From contig JAHDOA010000047.1 in assembly GCA_018435055.1 (NCBI GenBank), positions 1 through 64,000 of the forward strand: DNA of 64,000 nucleotides. Reading direction: 5' to 3'. Origin of the DNA: Pelotomaculum sp. GTDB taxonomy: Bacteria > Bacillota > Desulfotomaculia > Desulfotomaculales > Pelotomaculaceae. How positions within the stretch are numbered: the stretch's first letter is position 1; each line of letters starts with the position of its first letter. The translations under genes were made by a program, and so were the position numbers. The notes beneath the pieces were generated by a model. It was not told the origin of the DNA, searched no databases, and saw only the letters and a list, made by a program, of their open reading frames with translations. This document shows positions 8,201-15,745 of this stretch, in pieces.

Positions 8201-9793
8201 TTATGTCTGAATTTCAGTGCCGTCTTTAAAAGTGAACCGTACATCGTCTTTATCATAAACAGTAGCGTAGTCCACAAGGCTGCACCACAGCTTTTCGTCA
8301 AATTCGGTAAGTAGGTTATTTTGTTTGCGGAGGGTGTAGAGGAAGGCATTAATCGTACTGAGCCTTGTCTGTTTACCAGTGATTTCTTCGGTAACCGCAG
8401 TATGGCGAGCCTTAGCAAGGTCAAAGCGGTCAACAAGTCCGTTGTATCGCTCTTGGTATTCTCCTTGGTCCAGAGCGAAGTGTGCGTTCTCACCGATGGC
8501 TTGCTGTATCATCCCAGCCACAACCTCGAGTTCGTTTTGCAGTTCAGCTTGCTCTTTTTCCAGGTCGGTTGTATCAAAAACTGTAGCCTTTATGAGTTCA
8601 AAATTTCCTAGGATTTCATCTCTTTCGGAAAGCAGCTTATTGACCGCAGATATGAAAAGTTTTTTGATTCTTTCTTCGTCAAGATGCGGTGTCCGGCATT
8701 GATTGTCACTATCGTATTTGCGATTGCATTGGTAAATGGTGCGGCGGTATTTGCTGGTGGAGTGCCATACCTTTGAGCCATACCAAGAACCGCACTGCCC
8801 GCATTTTATCCTACTTGAAAATATGCTGACCCCGCTTCGGCGGTTAGGGCCTGGACTGCGGTTTTCCAGTTCAATCTGAACTATGTCGAACACCGCAGGG
8901 TCGATGATTGCCTCGTGGTTATTTTTCACATAATATTGTGGAATTTCGCCTTCGTTAAGTTTCTTTTTCTTGGTGAGGAAATCAATAGTATAACTTTTTT
9001 GCAGAAGGGCATCGCCCTTGTATTTTTCGTTTTGGAGCATTCGTCGGACCGTTGCCGCATTCCATTTTGGCTTTTTACCGGGGGAAAGAATGCCATCCGC
9101 AGTAAGTGTCTTTGCAATCTTATAGGGTGAATAACCCTCCAGGAAAAGGGCAAAAATGCGTCTGACGATGACTGCTTCTTTTTCGTTCAATACAAGGTTG
9201 CCGTCCTCACCCCGGTCGTAACCGAGAAAATGCCCAAAGGGAACGGTGACCTTGCCGTCTGAGAAGCGCTTCCTTTGACCCCAGGTTACGTTTTCTGAGA
9301 TGCTGCGGCTTTCTTCCTGCGCAAGGGAGGACATGATGGTAATTAGCAGTTCACCCTTAGAATCCAGTGTCCAGATGTTTTCCTTTTCAAAGTAAATCTC
9401 AATCCCTTTTTCCTTTAGCTGACGCACTGTAGTAAGGCTGTCTACCGTATTACGGGCAAATCGGCTGACCGACTTGGTGACTATAAGGTCAATCTTTCCG
9501 GCAAGGGCATCTGCAATCATCTGCTTGAATCCCTCCCGATGTTTGGTGTTTGTGGCGCTTATGCCTTCATCAGTGTAGACATCAACAAATTCCCAATCAT
9601 CCCGGCTTTTGATGTATTTGGTATAGTAATCAACCTGCGCTTCATAGCTGGTGAACTGTTCTTCACTATCGGTGGAAACACGGGCGTATCCGGCTGTACG
9701 ACGTTTTCTTTGCTCGTTGATAGGAGCAGCTGTGAAACGGCTAATCGTGGCAGGAATGGTCGTTACTTTTCTAGCTGTTTTCGCGCCGCTCAT
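8201..9793 (-). CDS. Large serine recombinase 1
   Basis: This 530-residue protein has an N-terminal resolvase catalytic domain with nucleophile Ser40 in GYARVSTDSEEQ, then VDVYTDEGISATN, LIVTKSVSRFARNTVD and LAQEESRSISENV. A recombinase DNA-binding domain follows (KIAKTLTADGILSPG, about 215-300), then a zinc ribbon (CGQCGSWYG...CNRKYDSDNQC, about 325-370) and a C-terminal coiled coil (about 400-490). Large serine recombinases integrate and excise phages and integrative elements, usually with a 2-bp crossover, which fits the GA core at this element's ends. The start overlaps the end of the upstream recombinase by 23 bp, so the two are translationally coupled. Either or both could be the integrase. 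Confidence 0.92.
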   Translation of the reverse strand: MSGAKTARKVTTIPATISRFTAAPINEQRKRRTAGYARVSTDSEEQFTSYEAQVDYYTKYIKSRDDWEFVDVYTDEGISATNTKHREGFKQMIADALAGKIDLIVTKSVSRFARNTVDSLTTVRQLKEKGIEIYFEKENIWTLDSKGELLITIMSSLAQEESRSISENVTWGQRKRFSDGKVTVPFGHFLGYDRGEDGNLVLNEKEAVIVRRIFALFLEGYSPYKIAKTLTADGILSPGKKPKWNAATVRRMLQNEKYKGDALLQKSYTIDFLTKKKKLNEGEIPQYYVKNNHEAIIDPAVFDIVQIELENRSPGPNRRSGVSIFSSRIKCGQCGSWYGSKVWHSTSKYRRTIYQCNRKYDSDNQCRTPHLDEERIKKLFISAVNKLLSERDEILGNFELIKATVFDTTDLEKEQAELQNELEVVAGMIQQAIGENAHFALDQGEYQERYNGLVDRFDLAKARHTAVTEEITGKQTRLSTINAFLYTLRKQNNLLTEFDEKLWCSLVDYATVYDKDDVRFTFKDGTEIQT

Positions 9794-11495
9794 GTTTATC
9801 CCTCCATACCTGTATCATTTTCTTGCTTTGACGCTGTTTTCGTTCTTCTGACCATGCCGGCTGCCGGCGTTTAAAATGCCACTGACGAGTAACATCGCTA
9901 CCATCCTTGAGGCGGAAAATCAACACCTCATTGGAAACTACTGTAATGCGCTCAACCTTATCGGTGAATGCCGCTTCATCGAATTCGTTGATGCCAAGGG
10001 CATCCGCTGAGATGGTTTTCAGCAGGTTTTCTTCCAAACCATTATGTCCGCAATCGGTGCGTGGTGGGCAGCGCCAGTGACGGGCCTTTTCTCCGCTTAC
10101 ACGAGTGCTGGTGTTCCTGCGTAAATTTTGGCCGCATTTACCGCAGCTTATCTTGCTGGTGAAGCAGGTAATTGTTCCAGAACTGCGAGGATGCTTTTTG
10201 CTGTAGGCGGATTTTGCTGCACGGGCCTCTGGTGTCCACCAATCCTTTCTCGCAGTAGATTCCCAATGCTGAGTAATGACCTTTCCATCATAGAAATGAA
10301 AGATAAGCTCGTCTTTGCCATTTACCACGATTTTTTCGATTCTATCCAGGAACACATCCTCGTCAAATTCCTCTAAGCCAAGCACCTGGGCACAAACCTT
10401 TTGCAGTATTCTTTCAGGGATATTTTTAGCTCCACATGCGGATACGCCCTTGCGGTCTTTGGTTTGACAGGTCCAAATATAATAGACTTGGCTTGACTTC
10501 TTGCGTTGCCGTTTACCGCTTCGCCGGTAGCTAACACCACAGTTGCCGCACTTTACCTTGCTTGTAAAGCAGGTGGTGTTAATCGACCAATTTGCAAAAA
10601 CCCCTAACTCTTTGCGCCGTGCGATTTCAGCTTGCACTTTTTCAAAAATCTCTAAGTCGATAATGGCTGGGTGCGTGTTCTCCGCATAGTACATGGGCAG
10701 TTCGCCGCGGTTAATTTTGCTTTTGTGGGTAATATGGTTTTCAATATAGGTTTTTTGCAGGAGCATATTACCCGTATAGCGCTCCTGCCGCAGAATGGCT
10801 CTAATCGAGGTGTTGGAGAAATGGCCACCTGTGTATGATTTGATGCCCATTTCTTTCAGTTGCATTTCCGTTTGCTCGGCTGACAGCCCTTTTAGAAAAT
10901 TATCGTATATGAGCCGTATGACCTCAGCTTCCTCCGGCACGATATTGAACTGTTCGCCATCCCATCGATAGCCGTAAATGCAGAAGGAATTTGTTTTTCC
11001 TTGTTCAAACCCTTTGCGAATCGCCCATTTCACATTCTCACTGGTGGAGCGGCTTTCTTCCTGAGCAAAGGATGCAAGCAATGTTAGCATAAGCTCGCCG
11101 TCCTCGCTTAAAGAATTGATGCCTTCCTTTTCAAACCGGACCTCAATTCCAAGCTCTTTTAGATGTCTGACTGTTTCAAGTAAATCCACCGTATTACGGG
11201 CAAAGCGTGAAATGGATTTTGTGAGGATGATGTCAATTTTGCCTTGCTCACAATTTTCAAGCATTCTTCTAAACTCAGCACGATTATCGGTCGTGCCGGA
11301 AATGCCCTCGTCTGCATAAACGCCTGCGTATTGCCATTCACGATGCTTTTGGATATAAGAACTGTAAAAGCTAATCTGTGCGGATAGGGAATGAAGGGTA
11401 CGGCCTTTTTCTTCCGAAACTCTCGCATAGGCAGCGACCTTTTTTCGCTCCGGCAATTGTGGCGGCTTGGCTTCTAATTTGCTGACTTTTCGCAT
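9771..11495 (-). CDS. Large serine recombinase 2, with duplicated zinc-ribbon module
   Basis: This 574-residue protein has a resolvase domain with nucleophile Ser27 (AAYARVSEEKG), VYADEGISGTTDN, ILTKSISRFARNTVD and FAQEESRSTSENV, and then a recombinase domain. The C-terminal half is unusual: two copies of a zinc-ribbon plus short tail module occur in series. The first begins CFTSKVKCGNCGVSYRRSG and ends FHFYDGKVITQHW; the second begins CFTSKISCGKCGQNLRRN and ends FRLKDGSDVTRQW. It has no long coiled coil, unlike its neighbour. I chose ATG at 11495, with AAGGAAG upstream, over a TTG at 11519. It is the first recombinase of the pair and may work with recombinase 1 as a two-protein system similar in principle to CcrAB. 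Confidence 0.9.
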   Translation of the reverse strand: MRKVSKLEAKPPQLPERKKVAAYARVSEEKGRTLHSLSAQISFYSSYIQKHREWQYAGVYADEGISGTTDNRAEFRRMLENCEQGKIDIILTKSISRFARNTVDLLETVRHLKELGIEVRFEKEGINSLSEDGELMLTLLASFAQEESRSTSENVKWAIRKGFEQGKTNSFCIYGYRWDGEQFNIVPEEAEVIRLIYDNFLKGLSAEQTEMQLKEMGIKSYTGGHFSNTSIRAILRQERYTGNMLLQKTYIENHITHKSKINRGELPMYYAENTHPAIIDLEIFEKVQAEIARRKELGVFANWSINTTCFTSKVKCGNCGVSYRRSGKRQRKKSSQVYYIWTCQTKDRKGVSACGAKNIPERILQKVCAQVLGLEEFDEDVFLDRIEKIVVNGKDELIFHFYDGKVITQHWESTARKDWWTPEARAAKSAYSKKHPRSSGTITCFTSKISCGKCGQNLRRNTSTRVSGEKARHWRCPPRTDCGHNGLEENLLKTISADALGINEFDEAAFTDKVERITVVSNEVLIFRLKDGSDVTRQWHFKRRQPAWSEERKQRQSKKMIQVWRDKHERRENS

Positions 11496-11536
11496 ATAAT
11501 CACTTCCTTTCTGATACAATACATCACTCTAAAAGC

Positions 11537-11716
11537 CTATAAAGTCAAGGAAGTGTGGGCTAATAACGTACCGAATATTGGGCGATATTTTTCTAACATT
11601 TTTGTATCAATTATGGTGTATTCTTCGGCGGTGATGAGGCCTTTTGTTAGCATGGATTTTGCTATTGTCATTGTTGCCCGGTATAGCTTTTCGGCATTAA
11701 ACATTTCTTCACTCAT
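11537..11716 (-). CDS. Small SHOCT-like protein upstream of the recombinases
   Basis: This 59-residue protein is MSEEMFNAEKLYRATMTIAKSML, then TKGLITAEEYTIIDTKMLEKY. The second half matches the short C-terminal SHOCT-type pattern (ML..GLIT.EEY). Such proteins often accompany serine recombinases in clostridial elements; their function is not known to me. ATG at 11716 is preceded by GGAGGTG and overlaps the end of the upstream gene by 8 bases. It is co-directional with the two recombinases. Confidence 0.7.
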   Translation of the reverse strand: MSEEMFNAEKLYRATMTIAKSMLTKGLITAEEYTIIDTKMLEKYRPIFGTLLAHTSLTL

Positions 11717-12125
11717 GGCACTCACCTCCAAAGCGATCTGCGATATAACAGGAGTGAGAGCAATATTTTCTGTGGGAATTACCGTAGGCAGTGAATTCTT
11801 CGCCGCAATGAGGACAGCGGTAGGAATAAACAGCTTTTTTGTTTACCATCTCCGGGTGAGCGTTCCACCAGGTCTGCCTACACTCGCCGCAGCAGAACAA
11901 CAAGGTCTTTTGATTTGGTTTTTGTAACAGTTCTTTGCCACATTGTTTACAGTAGGTCTTTCCATCAGCAGAGGAGGGTTTACCTGCCATCACACCTGCC
12001 AGGTTGTTCTTTCTGCAATAGGATTTGACCGTATCTACGGAAAGAGAAAGTGCATGGGCGATTTTCTTATAGCCGTATCCGGCAAGGCGCAGTTCCTTTA
12101 TCTGCGCTCTTTGTGTATCTGTCAT
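11709..12125 (-). CDS. HTH and zinc-finger DNA-binding protein
   Basis: This 138-residue protein has an N-terminal helix-turn-helix resembling sigma-factor region 4 or transposase HTH (MTDTQRAQIKELRLAGYGYKKIAHALSLSVDTVKSYCRKNNL). Two cysteine clusters follow: CKQCGKELLQ...CCGECRQTWW and CPHCGEEFTAYGNSHRKYCSHSC. It is the first gene of the recombinase operon and a likely regulator of integration or excision. ATG at 12125 has GGAGGAG upstream; an open frame extending further upstream has no ribosome binding site. Confidence 0.75.
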   Translation of the reverse strand: MTDTQRAQIKELRLAGYGYKKIAHALSLSVDTVKSYCRKNNLAGVMAGKPSSADGKTYCKQCGKELLQKPNQKTLLFCCGECRQTWWNAHPEMVNKKAVYSYRCPHCGEEFTAYGNSHRKYCSHSCYIADRFGGECHE

Positions 12126-12242
12126 TTCGGCTCCTCCAATCTGAAGGAAATCCGCCCTTTCTCCTAAAAGCCATAGGAAGCAGATAGGAATTAAGGAACC
12201 TTTATTTTTCCTTCTACTTAAAGCCGAAAAATTTAACCCCCT

Positions 12243-12286
12243 AAATAAAAGATAGCCCACCGAGCAGGGAATTCGGCTCGATGGGC
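12243..12286 (-). terminator. Intrinsic terminator after the lysis genes
   Basis: On the - strand GCCCATCGAGC pairs with GCTCGGTGGGC (12255-12286, one G-T pair), followed by TATCTTTTATTT. It ends transcription of the amidase/holin unit and separates it from the recombinase operon. The rest of the gap 12126-12308 shows nothing else. Confidence 0.75.
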
Positions 12287-12308
12287 ATGATAGTTTTTCG
12301 TAAAGCTT

Positions 12309-13031
12309 TTATTCAGTTTTAATAAAAGCATTGGTAAATCCAGCTGCCTTAACTTTAGCAAGCATTGCGTCGGCATTCGCTTTTATAGCATAAGCGCCCA
12401 CCTGAACTCTGTATAGCTTTTTTGATTCCGTGGATAGGGGAGGAGAGGGAGGTGGGGGAGAGGCTGTAGTCATATTAAGAGCTTTCTTTACATCCGCCCT
12501 AAATGAGTCCATACTCTTACCATGCATAGGAAACCAGTTCTTCGGATCCCCATGATTACTGGCAATTCCTCTCTGGTATCCTTCATAATGCCCGATGATA
12601 TTCTTTTCCGTCAGGTTATAAAGCCTGCAAAGATAAACACAAAGCTCTATAGCTTCCTGATAGACAGCATTAAAATAGGAAGCATCAGTCAAATTATCCT
12701 CGCAAATTTCAAGTCCAATATGTGTATCATTAGCACTGCCGCCTGCATGCCAGCCCCGATGATTCCAAGGAAGGGTTTGGTAAGTAGCAATAGAGCCATC
12801 AGCCAGCTTCCCAATAAAAGCATGAGGACAAACTTGCCTTCCATCTGGCCTATCTTGATTCCAGTAGTTGTTATATTGGTTTTTACCGAGCAATCCATCA
12901 TCGGGGCCAACATACCGTTTAAGATATGGGTTATTGGCGCCGGTGGAATGAACCATGATGCCCTTTGGCACAATGGTTTTACCCGTCTTGTAGCAAGCAT
13001 TTTCAGTTAGAATGAGTTCTCTTAGATTCAT
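12309..13031 (-). CDS. N-acetylmuramoyl-L-alanine amidase (endolysin) with SPOR domain
   Basis: This 240-residue phage lysin has an amidase_2/PGRP-type catalytic domain at about residues 20-175: GIMVHSTGANNPYLKRY gives the first zinc His, WHAGGSANDTHIGLEICED lies near the active site, and IGHYEGYQRGIASNHGDPKNWFP supplies the later zinc ligands. A proline-rich linker precedes a SPOR-like peptidoglycan-binding domain (YRVQVGAYAIKANADAMLAKVKAAGF, about 207-236). It would cleave the amide between MurNAc and L-Ala at lysis. There is no signal peptide, so export depends on the holin encoded immediately upstream, whose stop overlaps this start by 4 bp. Confidence 0.92.
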   Translation of the reverse strand: MNLRELILTENACYKTGKTIVPKGIMVHSTGANNPYLKRYVGPDDGLLGKNQYNNYWNQDRPDGRQVCPHAFIGKLADGSIATYQTLPWNHRGWHAGGSANDTHIGLEICEDNLTDASYFNAVYQEAIELCVYLCRLYNLTEKNIIGHYEGYQRGIASNHGDPKNWFPMHGKSMDSFRADVKKALNMTTASPPPPSPPLSTESKKLYRVQVGAYAIKANADAMLAKVKAAGFTNAFIKTE

Positions 13032-13441
13032 TTACTCTCACCACCTTCACGAAGCTGAGCCAAGACGTTCTTCAATTTTTCCGGTATGGGAAGACCAATC
13101 TTGGATGCATTTTCGACAATACTGATTCCTTCATTGGATAAATAAAAGAAGATGACTGCGGTGCGAATTACACTACCATCCCCGATAATATTGCTGTCAA
13201 TAATATGGGCCACGCCCACCAGGCAAAAGATCATCACTTTTTTAAAGATTCCCCGAGCCCCTATATCACTGGACAGCCTTTTTTCCAGTAATGCCAACAT
13301 CACCCCGGTAATATAGTCCAGGACCACAAAGGCTACCAGGGCATATAAGAATCCATCAAGGCCGCCTAAAAACCAGCCCAGCCAACCACCAATGGCGGTA
13401 ATGGCGATTTGTATGTAGGTCCATATTTCTTTCATTTTCAT
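13028..13441 (-). CDS. Phage holin, TcdE/Cph1 family
   Basis: This 137-residue protein has hydrophobic segments at about residues 10-28 (IAITAIGGWLGWFLGG), 32-52 (LYALVAFVVLDYITGVMLALL), 68-82 (VMIFCLVGVAHII) and 92-106 (AVIFFYLSNEGISI). It ends in a charged tail. The LDYITGVMLALLEKRLSSDIGARG pattern is characteristic of the phage_holin_4 (TcdE-like) family. It makes membrane lesions that let the amidase reach the cell wall. It is paired directly with the amidase gene and preceded by a terminator that separates it from the tail genes. Confidence 0.9.
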   Translation of the reverse strand: MKMKEIWTYIQIAITAIGGWLGWFLGGLDGFLYALVAFVVLDYITGVMLALLEKRLSSDIGARGIFKKVMIFCLVGVAHIIDSNIIGDGSVIRTAVIFFYLSNEGISIVENASKIGLPIPEKLKNVLAQLREGGESK

Positions 13442-13458
13442 TACCTCACTTTCTACAT

Positions 13459-13488
13459 AAAAAATACGCCCTAAGCTTTTAAGGCGTA
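13459..13488 (-). terminator. Intrinsic terminator between tail genes and holin
   Basis: On the - strand TACGCC and GGCGTA (13483-13488 and 13465-13470), with a short loop, are followed by six Ts at 13464-13459. The remaining short gap holds the holin ribosome binding site GTGAGGTA. Confidence 0.8.
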
Positions 13489-13516
13489 ATTATTCCCTGG
13501 AATTTTTTAATTCGCT

Positions 13517-14578
13517 TTAATAAGGAGCATAGAATACATAACCCGTGGCCTTTATATAAAAGCCATCTCCCGGCACATAAATAGCACCATCTAAGTTATC
13601 CGAACCGATAACACTAAGCCCCGGTTGTTCTACTCCTTCCCAGTACAGGCCATCAGCTGAAACATAGAGCATCTCTTCCGCAAAGAGGGCATATTTACCC
13701 CAATCTGCCATCCAGATGATGTTGTTGGGGTTATGGATGTTGTTATCAGCTAAGCCTCCCACATTATATAGATTTGTTTCTATCACTTCAGTAGCACTGT
13801 CATTTAACATACAAAGCTTTACATGGTATTTATCGGATATATAATTGTATTTCATAACAAAGAGCTTTCCATTAATGGAGCGGATGTTCATATAAGTTGT
13901 TTCATTTAAGTCCTCTTGAATAGTAGTGGACCAGCTGCCAGGACTGCTGGAACTGGCTCTAGCTATTTCCTTACTGTTACTTACAATCCCCACAAAATAT
14001 CCTTTATGGGCAGTTAAATATCTAAAAGCCGGTACCGATACCCCATCAGCCCCGACCAGGATCCAGGCAGTCCGCTCCTCCAAAGAATCGTAGCTATAAT
14101 AAAGGGGAGATTTATAGTACCACCAGGATACTACGCCGCATTCGGTTGAAGGGTCATAAGCCCCGCAGATCATATCGTTTTTGGCTCCCTCACAATAACC
14201 AGCATTGTACCAGGTTATCCCGTCAAAGGAAGCGATGATGTTCGCCATCCCCACAATGCAGGCCAAAAACACACCATCACCAGCCCAGAGGATATAAGGT
14301 TGTCCGTAGCTCCACCAGGGTACACTAACTACTGTCCACTTTTTAGTAGTTTGGTTGTAGTAGGACATATAGGGGGTTTTGGCATAATAGACTGCAATTT
14401 GGGCAACTCCGTTATCATATACATCAATCTGTTTTTCGCTGCCATACTGGGTATAGCCGAAGTCGTTATAATATTTCTTGCTCCAGTTGAGTGTTGGAAT
14501 AGGGAGAACGATACTTCCCCGGCCTCCAAAAGCAGTCCAGATAGCTAAGGTATTATTAAAATTGCGATGATATGTCAT
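13517..14578 (-). CDS. Phage tail-tip or receptor-binding protein candidate
   Basis: This 353-residue protein has no family signature I can name. It is rich in Tyr, Trp, Gly and Ser, and repeats a pattern of short beta strands around phrases such as WTVVSVPWWSYGQPYILWAGDG, ITWYNAGYCEGA and GLYWEGVEQPG. This is similar in style to beta-propeller or BNR-type repeats. It is the last tail gene, after the Tal protein and before the holin, where many siphophages encode the host-recognition protein. The assignment is therefore by position and composition. ATG at 14578 has AAAGGGGGGG upstream; a longer open frame starting at 14692 overlaps the previous gene and is less likely. Confidence 0.5.
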   Translation of the reverse strand: MTYHRNFNNTLAIWTAFGGRGSIVLPIPTLNWSKKYYNDFGYTQYGSEKQIDVYDNGVAQIAVYYAKTPYMSYYNQTTKKWTVVSVPWWSYGQPYILWAGDGVFLACIVGMANIIASFDGITWYNAGYCEGAKNDMICGAYDPSTECGVVSWWYYKSPLYYSYDSLEERTAWILVGADGVSVPAFRYLTAHKGYFVGIVSNSKEIARASSSSPGSWSTTIQEDLNETTYMNIRSINGKLFVMKYNYISDKYHVKLCMLNDSATEVIETNLYNVGGLADNNIHNPNNIIWMADWGKYALFAEEMLYVSADGLYWEGVEQPGLSVIGSDNLDGAIYVPGDGFYIKATGYVFYAPY

Positions 14579-14591
14579 ACTTTCCCCCCCT

Positions 14592-15719
14592 TTAGACTTT
14601 TTCAATAGCAGTGATTCTGCCGCTACTGTCAGTAGTATAGGTATAATTTGCTGTACTGCCATCAGTATAGGTAACTTCGAAAGCTGCTGCATCCACTAAT
14701 AACGAAGCTACTTCTTTTAATAAAAGCTCTGAGAATATATCTTCTAGGGTAATACTGGTAATCCTGCCACTGCCATCGGTAGTAAAACTATATTGAGCAT
14801 GATATTGATGGCTCTCACCTTTTTCTACTTCGTAGGTGACATTGATGGTGTTATCAACTATTGATAGCTCTTTAACTATGGTGTAAGACACCTGCAGGTC
14901 CCAGACCTGGTTTTGCACATTATCAACCGAATGGCTCACCCCGGTAATAGAGCTTTCTATCCGGTAGAAGGTATCGGAGATACTGGGCCGGTAGGATCCT
15001 ACTTCTACCCGGATGTTATATCTATAGAAGGGATTATATTCTAAGGAAATAATCCGGGTTTTTACGTTAATCCCTAAAGGGTTAAAGACTATCTGGACAT
15101 TATCCCCAACAGATAAATCCAGCAGTTTAAAAAAGGCAATATCATAGGAAGAACTATTCTCCCGGGAATCATAGGATACGGCCACATTGGTTACGTTTTT
15201 AGTATCCATCACCAGCTGGTATTCGCTACTTCCTCTGTGGCTTCTAATATTGATCTGGTAACCGTCGTATTCAATCTCGCCGCCTAAGATGGCGATATAC
15301 TGCATTAGGGCTGCTCTACGGGAGACCTTTTGGTTGATTTTCATAGTAACACTATCGGTGAAATCAACGATACCGGCAGTAAAAGGAGTACCCGCTAAAA
15401 CTTGGGTTAATCCTTCCGTAGGATCTCCAGTGAAATTGAATTCAGTGATATTATACATTTCATGATTAAGCAGATAGGATACATGTTCGCACAGGACTGA
15501 GCAAATAGGTAGATCCCCCTGAAGGGATTTACTGATCTGCACAATCTCAAAATACTGACCATTTAGCTCGGCTACCTGCCGGGTTTTTAAAGCCAGGGCA
15601 GACTTGGCCAGTACCGTAAAAGACAGGGTATATTCCCCATCCAGGGTTTCTCTTAAGTTGGCATTCATGACCTTTTTAATACTTTGAATGAGCGTACTTC
15701 CTGCATATATATCAATCAT
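14592..15719 (-). CDS. Prophage tail-tip protein, Tal/endopeptidase-tail family
   Basis: This 375-residue protein begins MIDIYAGSTLIQSIKKVMNAN and contains GEYTLSFTVLAKS, YFEIVQISKSLQG, VLCEHVSYLLN and an FNPLGINVKTRIISLEYNPFYRYNIRVEVG segment. This is the typical N-terminal baseplate-like region of prophage Tal (prophage endopeptidase tail) proteins. It would sit at the tail tip beneath the tape measure and support receptor binding. The C-terminal third consists of repeats of the form ...TTDGSGRITSITLEDI / YTTDSSGRITAIEKV. No separate distal tail (Dit) gene lies between it and the tape measure. Confidence 0.82.
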   Translation of the reverse strand: MIDIYAGSTLIQSIKKVMNANLRETLDGEYTLSFTVLAKSALALKTRQVAELNGQYFEIVQISKSLQGDLPICSVLCEHVSYLLNHEMYNITEFNFTGDPTEGLTQVLAGTPFTAGIVDFTDSVTMKINQKVSRRAALMQYIAILGGEIEYDGYQINIRSHRGSSEYQLVMDTKNVTNVAVSYDSRENSSSYDIAFFKLLDLSVGDNVQIVFNPLGINVKTRIISLEYNPFYRYNIRVEVGSYRPSISDTFYRIESSITGVSHSVDNVQNQVWDLQVSYTIVKELSIVDNTINVTYEVEKGESHQYHAQYSFTTDGSGRITSITLEDIFSELLLKEVASLLVDAAAFEVTYTDGSTANYTYTTDSSGRITAIEKV

Positions 15720-15745
15720 GGCCAGACTGCCCTCCTTTATTTTAT

